Part shown: positions 21,229-33,475 of the stretch, one piece after another
Layout of the letters: each line of letters begins with the position of its first letter
How positions within the stretch are numbered: the stretch's first letter is position 1
From: Colletotrichum lupini
Lineage: Eukaryota > Ascomycota > Sordariomycetes > Glomerellales > Glomerellaceae
DNA: 64,000 nucleotides
Assembly: GCF_023278565.1 (NCBI RefSeq)
Contig: NC_064674.1
Location: forward strand, 1-64,000
Reading direction: 5' to 3'
Notes under the pieces: model-generated
The model's input: the letters and a program-made list of their open reading frames with translations, nothing else
Told to the model about the DNA's origin: nothing
Databases searched by the model: none
Made by a program: the position numbers and the translations under genes

Positions 21229-23205
21229 AACGAGAGTGACGCGGTACAAGGTACGTGGGATGAGACGGGCGTGTTGCCGCCACGTGGTGTTCAGGATTGG
21301 GGGTGATGTCCGGCCGAACCCGAGTAGGTACGTACTTGAACGTGTTGGTGGAAAAAGGTCATGTGATTGGGAAGTTTTGCCAAAAACACCCAAAAGATTG
21401 GGAGAGTTTGGAACGTGTCTGTGTTTGGCGGAAGGTGGCTGGCTGGCCACTCAGACCATCCGCTCCTTCTGCTCCTGCCAACCACTTAGCGCCACCGCGG
21501 TTGCTGAATCGGGGCAGCTGGGGCACCACTCACTGTTGCTTTGATGTCGTTTGGCGCCTTCAAGGCCGCCCTGGGGGTGGGCAACGGCCAAACAAACAAA
21601 AGCGCCCACGATGAACTGTGTAATGACGCAATGGGCTCGGGATCTCTGACTGATTGGTTGCGAGAAAGGCGTACCGCAAAGCTGGGGGATGACTGGTGCT
21701 GGGAAATCCCGAGAAATCCCGAGGATGCGGGTATTTGGTCGTGATTCGAACGAGTCGAGGATGAACGAGTCCAAGTCAAACGACTCAAAATGGAATAGTT
21801 GACACGTCAATAGGTGCAGGCTGAATTGGTGGAAATCAAACGAACGGGACTGGCTGTGCGCGGATTGACGGAATGGTGATTGAGAAATAAGGTTGTGAGG
21901 TGGATGACTTTGAGAGGTGTGTGGCATTGGAAGATGAACGCAATTGGGAGGTTGGCAAGACGTGAATGTGGCGAAAGATGCCTTTCGCATGAGAGAGGGG
22001 TAATGTGCAGGTACCTTCCTTAGATGTTTCCTTACGTACCTGATCATGTCGGAGGAAGGTACGGATGATCGAAGGGATACCGGATCTTCGGTTAAGGTAG
22101 TTGGGAAAGAACCTCACTCCCGTCTGCCACTCAAGTTACCCAGGACAGTAAGGCAGTTGCAGACCATACGCCTGCCCATTTGGAAAAGCCTCCAAGATGT
22201 CTTGCTTCGCTCCCACAACTCTCGCTACTTTATTGACAGCTAGAACGAAAGGAAGTAGACACAGTGCTTCCGTGTCTCTCTCATCGGGCGAGCAACTTCC
22301 TCTCCAACATATTTTCACGGCGGGGCACTACGGAGTAGTTGCTTTTGTCTCTCGGCATGAGGTACCTTTAGGTGGGCGCCAGCTTTTCATTAGCGTCATT
22401 TGCCTGTTCCACCCAACTCACCTTACCTACCTCGCCTTACCCAGCTCACCTTACCCAGCGATTACCTCAGCTTTTTACTCAATGCCCCTGCAGGCCAAAG
22501 ATTGTGCCGACCACTGCTGCATTGGCGCACACTTGCTTGGGAATGAGTTCTGTCTCACAGATGGCATCGAGCTCTTGAACCCGCCCCAGCCGCACCACGC
22601 CGTAGTGAGCAGCTGAATCAGCTGGGCGTCATAACGAGCACCTCTCAATATCAACAACTCACAAGCATTGCCGCATGTGCTTGTAGAAGTAGTGAGTATG
22701 CACGGTTGTCGATGAGCTCGAGCAAATACTTCCCCATGTCGAACAAGGCACAGCTCAGAATTCACACTCCCGACGAGTGGACTTGAAGTTCGCCTGACAG
22801 TCATTCCTAGAAGGAAGGAACGGATTCTGGGGTGCTTGCATTTATTTTTTCGGCGCGCCAGCAGCACCTGCCATTTGGCACCAGCACCTCCACTCCCATT
22901 CGGGGTCAGCACCTTCCTTTCTCATGCCGCCCCACTACTTGACGGAGAATCAACGGACCACATTACCCTTTAGACGCATATCACCATCCTGTACAAAATA
23001 CTTGACCTTAGTAACCTTGCAACCGGGCCATTCGCCTACACACTCCTGCCCCTTGTTACGTCATCACCACCCACTCACAACGGTACCCGGCACCCAGACA
23101 CACCCCACCTCTCGGAGTGTACTCCGGTCGCGTGTCTCAACCTCGCGTCCTCAACCTGGCCCTTTTTTGACTCAGTCCTTCATTTTCGACGACGTTCTCA
23201 AGTAA
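21229..23205. promoter_or_regulatory. Shared ~2-kb intergenic region of a divergent gene pair
   Basis: This region lies between the start codons of the Ulp1-like gene and its plus-strand partner, so it should contain both promoters and 5' leaders. Pyrimidine-rich stretches precede the plus-strand ATG at 23206 (C/T-rich from about 23000), as is common in fungal leaders. Repeats of CTCACCTTACC-like motifs occur at 22415-22465. The frames of 100-198 codons found here on both strands show no domain and are probably fortuitous. Confidence 0.5.
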
Positions 23206-24764
23206 ATGGCGCCTAACCCGCAAACAACATCCGATTCGACACTATTGCCTTTACCATCACAACAACTACCGCTTCCAGAGGACTCAAGAGCTGCAGCCAC
23301 ACCCTCCCAATCAGACCCCCACGCAAACGACAATCTCGACGCGGGAATTGAACGCGCCGTAGCGAAACTCAACCGAATCGCCGTTCTGTCCAAGCAAAGC
23401 ATCCTTGACGCCTGGAATCAACTTCTTCTCGCCTATTCATCCAAGATCAAACGAATTGCCACGCTACACGCTCGTCTTGAGGCCGAACCGTTCCCCCGGT
23501 GGCTAAGGCGTGCCATCCCCCAATCCACGTTAAGCCTGGTCCTCGCATCTGTTTACCAGGACCATTGGGAAGTCCAAGTCAAGTCCAAGCGAAACGAGGT
23601 GGCGTACCGCCTCAAGGCGGTTACCCATCTGCATCTCGATTCACACTGGGATCTCTACCTTTTTTTCGGCCCTGCTGCTGTCGCTTCTCGTGCGTGCTGG
23701 CTGAAGCTTCCCCCACACATTGACGGCCACGGTCTATTTCATCGACTCGTGTCCATCCGCGGTCTCGGCCCAAGCTACCTCGACCAGTGGTTTTCAGCCC
23801 GGGAATTCACGTCCGCAAAGAAACTTGGTGAGTTTCTCTGCCTCGCTCTCCCCCGCCCCGTCGTTCTCACACTAATAACTCTTCTGCGACTTGTCTAGGC
23901 CCTGCAGGTGCCGCCAATCCCTCAGCAATTCCCGCCGACACATCCTCACGCAACATGGAGAAAGTCACTGCGACATCGTCGCGAGACCGACCGCGATCAA
24001 ATAGGCGAAATACGACTCTACCTAGTAGAGGTGGACTGTCGGAGTCGGGCTCAAGCAACAATCCTCAAGACAAGCCAGATTCTACCGGTATGCCCAACCA
24101 CGAGATCGATGACAGCGGTATTGGCGACATTGACGTCTCGGAAACGGATTTGGGGGAGGGTTCGGGTGCCGGTTTGAACCCCGATGTGTCTCGCCCCAGT
24201 GCTGCTGCGGAATCTGCCCACTCCACCCAGAATGCCCTCTGCGAAATAAGTCGTCAAGCCCAACAAACGGTATCGTCACACGAGGGTCTTGAGAATGCAG
24301 GTGCAAGCGCAGACATTTTGCAGTGTGTTTTGGACGACATCAAGGATGAAGGCCGTTTCCGGAAAATCCGGACACGGATTAACGCCGATGCCAAGTACGC
24401 AACCGACGCGGGTATGGACAAGACAGAATCGGAGAGCAACATCGTCCAGCTGCGCGAGAAGACCCTCGCTCGTCTATGCGCCATCGAAGAGCAGACTGAC
24501 GGCTACGTTGACAATGAGGAGGACTAGAACTCTGCCTCACAGGCTCAAGCCGACGCTATTGCGTTACAATCGCATATCGATCAACAGCTGGCGAGTTCCG
24601 TTCGCCGAAAGAGAATGGCTGAGAGGGCGCTCCAGGCAGATAATGCAAAGAGGCCCCGAGTTCTAGCGGCTGCCAAAAAGGCACTTGAGGCCATACGGGA
24701 GCTGGAGGAGGCTGTGGACGAGGCTCTGCCTCCAGTTTTTGAGCAGGGCAACCGCCCCTTATAA
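23206..24764 (+). CDS. Unrecognised coiled-coil protein, divergent partner of the Ulp1-like gene, one internal TAG
   Basis: Two exons, 23206-23827 and 23899-24764, flank a 71-bp intron with donor GTGAGT, branch-like CTAATAAC and acceptor TCTAG; the phase is preserved and gives 496 codons. The N-terminus is Ser/Pro-rich. Residues about 45-200 form a helical domain with many aromatic residues (HWDLYLFFGP; HGLFHRLVSIRGLG). The middle is acidic and low-complexity. The C-terminus is a charged coiled coil with basic clusters RRKR and KRPR that could be nuclear signals. A single TAG at 24525-24527 (codon 417) is followed by 78 more open codons in frame, ending at TAA 24762-24764. No known family is recognised. 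Its head-to-head arrangement with the Ulp1-like gene and equal state of preservation suggest the two belong together. Confidence 0.7.
23828..23898 (+). other. Spliceosomal intron
   Basis: A 71-bp intron with donor GTGAGT at 23828-23833, branch-point-like CTAATAAC near 23871-23878 and acceptor TCTAG ending at 23898. Removing it joins codons across a phase-1 boundary and keeps a long frame open, supporting both the gene model and a fungal source. Confidence 0.8.
24525..24527 (+). other. In-frame TAG inside the partner gene
   Basis: Codon context GAG GAC TAG AAC TCT. The frame stays open for 78 codons after it and encodes a strongly charged coiled coil, unlike random sequence. One CpA to TpA change from CAG would create it, the same change as in the neighbouring protease gene. 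Confidence 0.7.
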
Positions 24765-27607
24765 GAAGCACCATTGAAAGTTTGGGGAGAAAGAGTACAT
24801 GAAGAGTTCTCGATAACAAGACTCCACGGCACGACTCATAAAGTAGGCTCGCGAGTATGGCATTCCAGGATGAGGTTCAGGTTCGGGCCAGCAGTCACAA
24901 GTTTTGGCCGCTGATTATTGGAGGATGGTATTCACTAGTCGGACCAGATGGTGTCCCCCTTGGTGTGCTCATAATGGCACGATAGATTTAGTGAACAACA
25001 CTCCTTGTTGGGCGACAATTGAGTATTCCATACGTCTATAATTTTGGTACCTCGAACGATGCTGTCTGATCATGAACATGCCTTGACTACCCCGTGGGCC
25101 ATGATGTACATAGACCTTTGGCTCCGTGGTATCTTATGAACAAACCAACCACATTCCCACCACTCAAGAAACCTGATAGTACCACCATGATACGTAAACT
25201 TCTTTTGTGATGGCTTAGACCATCTCCACAATCCGTATCGATGCCCTTAGTGTAACCGACCATTCAACAACTCCCAGCATGCGTTCCAGACAGGATGGTC
25301 TGTCGAGTCAGTGAAGTCGTTGCTTGTTCGGCGGTTCTGGGAGGCTCATTGTATTGGAAAAGGACTGTGATGGATAAAGAAGAGCCACCGTCACGACCAC
25401 TTTCATGCCCTTGGACTACTGTATTCCTTGGAACGAAGAACAGCATTACGAGATGTCTCGATCGCGGATCTTTGAGTTGCCACTGATGGCGCCTTGGGAG
25501 ATGGGTTTACCGCCTGAGCCGTCTGTTCCCATCAAATTAGTAGTTTGTAGCGCGGTCGGATTGGCGAGCGACAGACTCTCCGAGGATGAGCTGGGGTGAT
25601 TGCTTAACGGGCATCATCCAACAAGCCAGGCGACCTCTGATATTGTAAGGGTGCTGCGACTAAGTGTGCCATGGGTGAGGAAGAGAATGCAATTACATCA
25701 GCGCTGGAAAGCCATCACGAGATGCTCGGCGATCTGTTCACGTGAAGGCAGACTCGAGGTACTCGTGCCCTTCCGAGATGTGATTGTCAAGTCTTCAGAG
25801 AACCTCAAGTAAACTGTACGGAGCTTCAAGGTCGCATATGATCTGGCATGGAGGGGATAATATGGTACGAGTCCCGGCTGGCTAGAACTTGAATCTCCAC
25901 TGCCGGATCATTTCTGATCCTGATCAGCTCCATATAGGAACCCTCATGTCTTGATGTGTGTCCGTGAGATGGGCTCGTCAAGTTCAACCAAGACATTAGC
26001 TGGTCCTGTCCCAGGCCGCCCGCGTGTGTGAATTAGTTACGAGGCCATCCTCTCCTTCCACATCTTGGCCCCATTCTGTGAAAGACCCTCTACAATTAGC
26101 GCCGGCTCTCCATGTTGTTTTCATATTGTTTTCATAGGTTTTGCGGCTCGTGATAGGCCGTCTAAGATCCACGCATATTCGCGGTCCAGGGCGGCTTTGA
26201 GACCATGTGCCTGATTTGGCGATGGACCTGGCAGTATCACCTGGCACAAGATATTTGCACCTCATAGGAGATTCTCCAACTCTTGATATTCCTCCGCCAA
26301 CCTGCCACCCGCATCCACAGCTGCCTCGGCTTTCCTCCCCGGTGGTTCGTTACATTTTGCGTCATTTCGAATCTGGCGTAGTTGTTTCGTCGCCCAGTCG
26401 ACCAGTGAGCATGTCTCATTGTCTGCATTGCACAACTTTGGGCCCTTGTGCCAGTCCCTCCGCCCATCATGTTCAACATCGCGGCTCGTTAGTCAGCTTG
26501 CGTTCCCGAAGCTGTGGCCCTAGGTTCTCCAGCCGGTGGTTTGCTGCAGCCAATGGCGCAGGCAAGGGTTGCGACCAACGCAGCATCGACTAGTCCCAGA
26601 CGCCGCAGAAGCTGGTGGAGCATGCAGACCGTAGTGTGCGTTTCGTGTGAGTCAGGACGGCCGGCGGCAATTTCGTTCGTCAGCTGCGTTAGTTCCGCGT
26701 CCTCCAGCCAAGCCATTCGCCATGCCGTCTATCAACCTTCTATCCAGCCTCGATATCGACTCGGCAATATCAACCGTGTTTTGGACCACCAAGACTCCTG
26801 TCGTGGGGGCGCTGGCTGTCTCGTCGACCGTGGCAGACGTTTCTGACGTACATGATGTCTTGTCGGACTGCCCTAGCCAATGTTGTTGCTAGGACAGTGC
26901 CAAACCGGAGTCCAAGCTGGGCCACGTTATCAAACGCATGGGGAGGCGCTTTGCAGAGCGACAGCGAATTGAAGGAGACGCAATGCCGGCATGGATGAGC
27001 TAGAGAATGATGCTAACCACAATGATGGTGATGATGAGAATCTGCGTAGCGGCCAAGAGGCAAAATCGGTTGTTGGTTCACACGTCAGGATCAGATATTC
27101 CGGTCACGATGAGGTCAATAGTGCTGTATTGGTCTATTGCGCGCGGTGGAAGGAGGAAGTTCGTGGGCAGAGCCGGCGATTCCTCTGCGGAGGTAAGGAG
27201 GTAAAAGGATCCGTCAGCAGGGCACAAACTGCTTACTTAATATTCACCCACCTGCCACCTACCCACTCCCTTTTCTGCCTTCTGCCTCAGTAATCCAACA
27301 CCAATGCGCATGCGGATGGGCGGCCAAATGAACCCAAGGACCAGAAAAACTCTTACGCCAAACCTTTTTAACGTAGGCTAAAGTGAAACAGACATCGGGA
27401 TGCTGTTGAATGATGTCCGCTCCAGCCAGTTGATTGAGATTCTTGTTCCCATTCACATTGCCTTGATGGTGAGTGTCGCTCATATGCATCACGCGAACGC
27501 TTACCGTGTTGAAGGTAGTGGTGCTTATGGTGATGCTGGCGTTGCTGACAAGCGGCTGTTGAGATACTGTCACCAACCGAGAGGCATATCCTCGAGCGTG
27601 GGCATTG
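24765..27607. other. Balanced-composition stretch without a recognised gene
   Basis: Many 60-128-codon frames occur on both strands. The most protein-like is minus strand about 26990-25990, where successive pieces in different frames read as helical, charged sequence (for example AEEYQELENLL near 26290 and LDREYAWILDGLSRAAK near 26190), suggesting a decayed gene of unknown family. Plus-strand frames at 25264-25812 are similar in quality. Nothing could be named. The stretch ends at the gypsy target duplication at 27608. Confidence 0.35.
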
Positions 27608-27612
27608 ATATG

Positions 27613-27821
27613 TGTTAATAGGTATGTAACACAGGGAAGAAGCTTATAAAGGCTAACTACTATTAGGGTTTAAAAAATAAATTACTAAAATCTACCCTTC
27701 TCTTAAGGTATATTACTAACGCTCTATATATACCTAAGCTACTTTTTTATTATTTAGTTCCCTTTTTTATACTCCCTAAGCTATTTTTTAATTAATAAGG
27801 CTTAACTAGTAAAGCTTAATA
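27613..27821 (-). repeat. 3' LTR of the complete gypsy element
   Basis: A 209-bp LTR with outer end TGTTAATAGG and inner end AAAGCTTAATA. A pyrimidine tract on the plus strand just inside it (CTCCCTTTCTT, about 27827-27838) is the complement of the polypurine tract. The left flank is ATATG. Confidence 0.88.
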
Positions 27822-28814
27822 AAGTACTCCCTTTCTTAGGCTTTATTTTAAAGCTTATTTATAATTTATATATATTATATTAATTTTTTATTTAAGAGGT
27901 CCTTAAATATATAATACGAAAATAAGTATAAATAGCGCTCGTTAGCCCGAGTATAGGCCCTTTATTTTAAATAATAAATTTAGTTAGCCCTATAATTTCA
28001 TTCCTAAGTCGCTCTTATTTATAAGCCGTTTTTATAATTACTAATACTTAAGTAGTCGTCGCCCTATTTTTATTTACTAATATTAACCCCTTTTTAAACT
28101 ATTACGATTCTAAATTTTTTTTTTTTTTTATAATTATCTTTTTTATATATAGTCTTTTATTTTTATTAGCGTTTGCGCTACTCCCTTATTACGTAGATAT
28201 TATAGTTAATAAATATTCTTTAAATCCCTATTTTTATATATTTTTTATACTTAAGTAAGTCTTTTACGAAGTCGTTTTATATTTATTATTAATTTATTTT
28301 AGTATAAATATAGCTCTTAATTACGGAGTTATTATTATTAATAATAAAACGGTCGTTAATATTATAAGTATACTTAGTAATAATAATAGTAATAGTTTAT
28401 TTAAAAAGCTTAATATCCCCTTTACTTACCCTAACCTTATATATATATTACTACTTATATATTATTTATATTAATTATTATATACTCTTATTAAAAAAAA
28501 AAAAAGCGAATATTAAAAAGATCGGGGTCGGCTAGGTACGCCCGCTCCCTTACTCTACTTATATTATATATAAAGCGCTCGATTTACAAACTAAATATTA
28601 TAATTAACTAAGTTAGTAATTTATAACCCCTAGTTCGCTCTTTTATTTAATACTTTTTTAAAATTTAGTATACGTTATATTAAGTATACTACGTAGAACT
28701 ATTTTTATAAGGATATAATAAGTACTTAATATTATTATTACTTTATTATTTCTTTTATATATTATATTAATAATATCTTAAGTCCCTAAGTTTATAAAAT
28801 TTATAGTCCGAACT

Positions 28815-31800
28815 TTATAGAGTACCGCTCTTATTTTAAATAATAATATTTATAATTCGGAGGTTTATTACTTTATTATTACTCTATTATTATTATTATT
28901 TAGGTTACTAATATTATGTTATAATTTTAATAAACTTATTAAATTATTATTAATAATATATAAAGAGTACTTAAGTGCGCTAATAAGGAGGCCCGCTCGA
29001 CCTCCGTTATTAATAATAATAATAATAAAGTAGTTATAAGCTCTTTTTATACTATATCTTTATTTTATAATAATACTATAATTATACTATTTTATATTAT
29101 TTATAACGAGGTACGCTACTTAAATAATATCTTAGTTAGTATATAGTTACCCCGTTTATACTTTATATTCGTAATTAATTATTTATAGATTTATTAATAA
29201 TAGGGAGATTATTTTTTTTATAACGACCCTTAAAATAATAATTAGGGCGGCCCTTTTATATATAAGGGTAGTTCTTTTATAAATAAGGGCGGTCTTTTTA
29301 TATATTATAAAGATTAGAAAAACGGTTCGTAATTAGTGCGTTTACGCTACTTAGTTATAGTTATATAGCCCCCTTTCTTTATTATTAATAATTAGTTTAC
29401 TACGTTATTAGGCTTATTAAGAGCTAGGGCGCGCTATTTAATTAAAACTCGTTCTTTATATATATTAATTAACGCTACGTTTTTAATATACTTAGTTAGT
29501 TTTTATATATTTTCGTTATTATTATATCCTTTTTACTAAATTAGGTATTATTACCTCCTCTTTAGCCCTCTATATTATATAATATTTTTTATTTTATAAA
29601 GTAGCTCCTTATTTATATCCTTAATAAGTAAAAGCTTTTAAGGGGCTTCTTTATAATATTAATATAGCTTAAGTAGGGATATATAGGATATATTATATAT
29701 TTTATATTACGTTAGTATATTTAATTAGTAAGCGACCCCTATTATTTTAATTATTAATTTAACTTTAAATAGGCCTAGATATTTATTAATTAATTTCTAA
29801 CTAGGACGCTACTTATTAATATTCTTTTTTAATAGTAGTACTTAGTTACTTATCTTATATAATATATTTATTTTAACTTTATTAGCTTATTATTTATATG
29901 TTTTGCGTACTTTTTATATAAGGGGTTATAGAGTTTTTTAATTAGCTTATAATCGGGCTATATACTCTTTAACTAAAATATTTTATATATTATCTCGAGC
30001 CCCTATTAAGATTAATATAGGGTACGTAAATAAGAACTTAAGTAGGGCCTTAGTAAGCGCTTTATAAATTACTAAGTACTAAGTATTATTATATATAAAC
30101 TTAGCTAAATAAAGACGTTATACTTAATTCAATTAATTTTAAGTATAGAAGTAGTAAAAGTACTACTCTAAGTATTAGTTCTATTATTTTATTTAACTAT
30201 CCGTTTATAAATAAAACGTAATATTAAGATACTTTTTTATTATTAAAAAGTAATAAAAATAAGTTTAAAACTTATTTATAAATAACGACCCCTTATTAAA
30301 AACGATCCCTTTAAGTATTCTAAACTTAGTAAAGATTTTTATAAATAAGAGGTTTATAAATCCCTAAGCTATAAAAGTTATTTTTATAATAATATAAATA
30401 TTATATTTTATAAATCGGTTTATTATAACGAGTACTGCGTTATAAGGGCGCCTCCTAATTAGTATAGTTAATATAAGTAAGCCTATAATAAAGTTTAGTA
30501 ATATTTTTTATTATAACTTAACCGGGGTAAGTAGGGAGTATAATAAGCTATACGGCTTATAATAATAAGGCTTTATTTATTAATATATTATATAAATATT
30601 AATATAACTTTTTATATTTCTACTTATTCTATTTTAATAATAATAGCGTTTTAATAGTACTATTATTTACTTTATATTATAATATCTTATTATAAGCGTA
30701 TTATAATATACTTTAATAACCTCTCTTTTTAGCTCCTTATATAATAATACGTAAGTACGGCTACCGTAATATAATAGCTCTTTTAAGTCGTATACTTAGT
30801 TTTATTATTATTTTTTCTTAGCTAAATAAGGCCGTCGGTTCTTTTTAATTTACTACCTATTTTTTATAAAAGCGTCTTTTTATTAAGTAGCCTATAGTTA
30901 ACTTATTATTAATAACTTCTCTTTATTAATTACTATTTTAAGTATTCTTATTATATCGGAGTTTTATAAAACGAGGAGTTTATAATTTATAGTTTTAATA
31001 ATAAGCTTAAGTAGTTTTTTAAATATTATATTATAATTTTAATACCCTAGGCTTATAGCCCCGTTATACTTCTCGAGGTACTCCTTAGAGTTTTTTTAAG
31101 CTAAAGCTCTTAATTTCTTTTACTTATTTCTCTATACTATTACTAGTTTTATTTTTAAAATACTTATTATTTTTTTTACTTAAGAGCTGCTCTTATAGCT
31201 CGTTCTTATATATTTTATTATTATAACTTTAAGGGGCTTTTATATATTTTTAACATTATAAAGGTCTTCCTTTATTTTTAATAATAGCTCCTCTACTCTA
31301 TTATTATTATTACTTTTGTTATAGTTAAGTCTTTATAATGGTCTATTTACTAAGTTCTTTATACTTAGCTTAAACCTAATTTTAATATTAAATATTATAA
31401 GTTTATTTAGCTAATATAGCTATTTCCCGTTTAGTCTTTTTTTTATATTTAAGAACTATAGGTTAAAATAATTTATAAATATTACGACTTAATCTTAGCT
31501 ATAGGCGAGGTAGTATTATTAGTTTTTTAGTATATTTATAATAGCTAGTAGCTCCGTATTTCTTATACTATAGCGGCTCTCCGTATTTATTAATTTCCTT
31601 AACCTATAAGTAATTAAGTACTAATTACCCTTAAATAATTACGTAATTACTAAGCCGATAGCTCGAGCTAAAGCGTTTATTTATAACTATATAAATAGGG
31701 TAGGGTTAAAATATCGTAGTATTAATACGTTAATAAATACTATTAATAGCCTCTTAAATAACTTTATAATAAGTATTAATAGCTCTAACTATTCTAGTTT

Positions 31801-33265
31801 TATTTTTTTTAATAAGTTTATCAGAAGTACCGTTATTTTAGTATAGTTCTTAATAAATTTATAATAAAACTTTATAAATTTAAAGAACGTTTATATATCT
31901 TTAACGCTCTTTAAAAATAGCTAATTTATTATAACTTTAGTGCGCGCGGGTTTTATTTTTATATTTTTATTTAATACGATATACCCTAGGAATTTTATAT
32001 ATAATATATAGAACTCGTATTTATTATTATTTAAATATAGGTTCTATTATTATAGTTTTTATAATACGTTATGTACGTACTTTTTATACGCTACGTAGTT
32101 ATTATTATATATTAGGATATTATTTAGGTATATAATACAAATAGTATTAATTAGGCCGCTTAGAACGTTATTAATATATACTTAGAAAGTCGTAGGCATA
32201 TTAGTTAGCTTAAAAAGTACGACTAGGTATTCGAACTACTTATATTTAGTATAAAAAGCCGTTTTTTATTTATTACCCTCGGCTATATATATATAATAAT
32301 ATACGTTCTTAAGGTCTAGCTTTATCAAAATAGAGGTATTAAATAGTTTATTTAGTATTTTTCTAGTTAGTAATAGCGGCGTTCTATTTTTTATATAATT
32401 TTATTAATCGTTTTATAGTTAACGTAAAGTTATAGCTCTCTTCTTTTCTTAAGTATAAAAAGGATAAGTACTCTTATTAGGCTTATAAAGGGGCGTATTT
32501 AGCCCCTAGCCTCTACTTTTATTAAATAGTTATATAAGATCTCGAGCTTATAGTTTAATAATAAGTAAATAGGTCCCTAGGGGATAAGTACTACGTTATT
32601 TAGCTTAATATAATAGTTATATAGTACTTTATTTAATAACGAAATAGCCTTTTTTTTTTTAAAAAAAAGTTATTAAAGTCTTAGTAACGTAGCTTTTAGT
32701 CCTCGGCTATATTTATTAATACTACGTTACTATTTATAGCTAAGTTAATTACGATATACGTAAGTATTATTAAACTAAGTTATTTAGTAGCCCCTTTTTT
32801 AGGGTATCTAAGCGGATATATCGTTTGTAAATTAGATATTACTATTTTTTTTATTTTTAACTAATTAGCGGGTCGATATTTTTTAATTAGGGGAAACCGA
32901 GGATAAGTATAAGTACCGTAATATTAGTTATTATAAAGTAATATAGCTATGTCTTTATTACGTAATTATTATTAGTAATTTAAAGCCGTAAATAGTAGCT
33001 TCTTAGCGTTTTTATTTATTTACCCTCGACGTTTATTAACTATAATAATAAATAAATTCGTAAATTAGTATTAAAACTATTAAATAGCCCGATATTAACT
33101 ACGTTCCTTTTTATTTTTAAATTAATAAGGGCGCTTAGCTTTTTTTATATATAATTTAAGTATATATAAGTTAGGATATTTAAGTACTATTTTTATTAAT
33201 TATTAATTACTTTTTTTATTAAGATAATATTTAAGCTCGTTATTAGTCCGTACTACTTAGTTAGG
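28815..33265 (-). pseudogene. Gypsy pol relic (reverse transcriptase to integrase)
   Basis: On the minus strand, codons at 32130-32107 read YLNNILIY, the mutated form of the gypsy reverse-transcriptase active site (YxDDILIY). RNase H and integrase should follow at lower coordinates by family order, but they are too mutated to assign by eye. Stops occur throughout, so it is non-functional. The piece upstream of reverse transcriptase is separated by the copia insertion. Confidence 0.75.
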
Positions 33266-33270
33266 GTAAG

Positions 33271-33475
33271 TATCGGATTAGAAGTCTAATTTAACCGCGG
33301 TATATAGCCGACTGCGCAGGGGCCAATTAGGGGCCCTATTTACGATTATCATAGCTAGCTTAATTTATAATTAGAACCTCTTTTTTATACTTACTACGTA
33401 AATATTTATATAATTTAATTAATCTCTTTATTAACTACGGTTCGAACTAACTACCCTATAATAGGGATACTAATA
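33271..33475 (+). repeat. 5' LTR of nested copia element
   Basis: A 205-bp LTR beginning TATCGGATTAG (TGTCGG in the unmutated copies) and ending GGATACTAATA. Collinear with 11149-11351, 40488-40692 and 57463-57664. Confidence 0.9.

Noticed and set aside
21451..22047. Minus-strand 198-codon frame upstream of the Ulp1-like gene
   Set aside because: His/Ser/Phe-rich low-complexity translation without domain, lying in the expected promoter region; ATG 21228 with the downstream exons is a better start.
27613..28815. The 1.2-kb inverted similarity with 7735-8927 as terminal inverted repeats of one giant DNA transposon
   Set aside because: Each arm ends in an LTR with a purine tract, and the right arm belongs to a complete gypsy element with its own ATATG duplication, so the arms are two separate gypsy copies.
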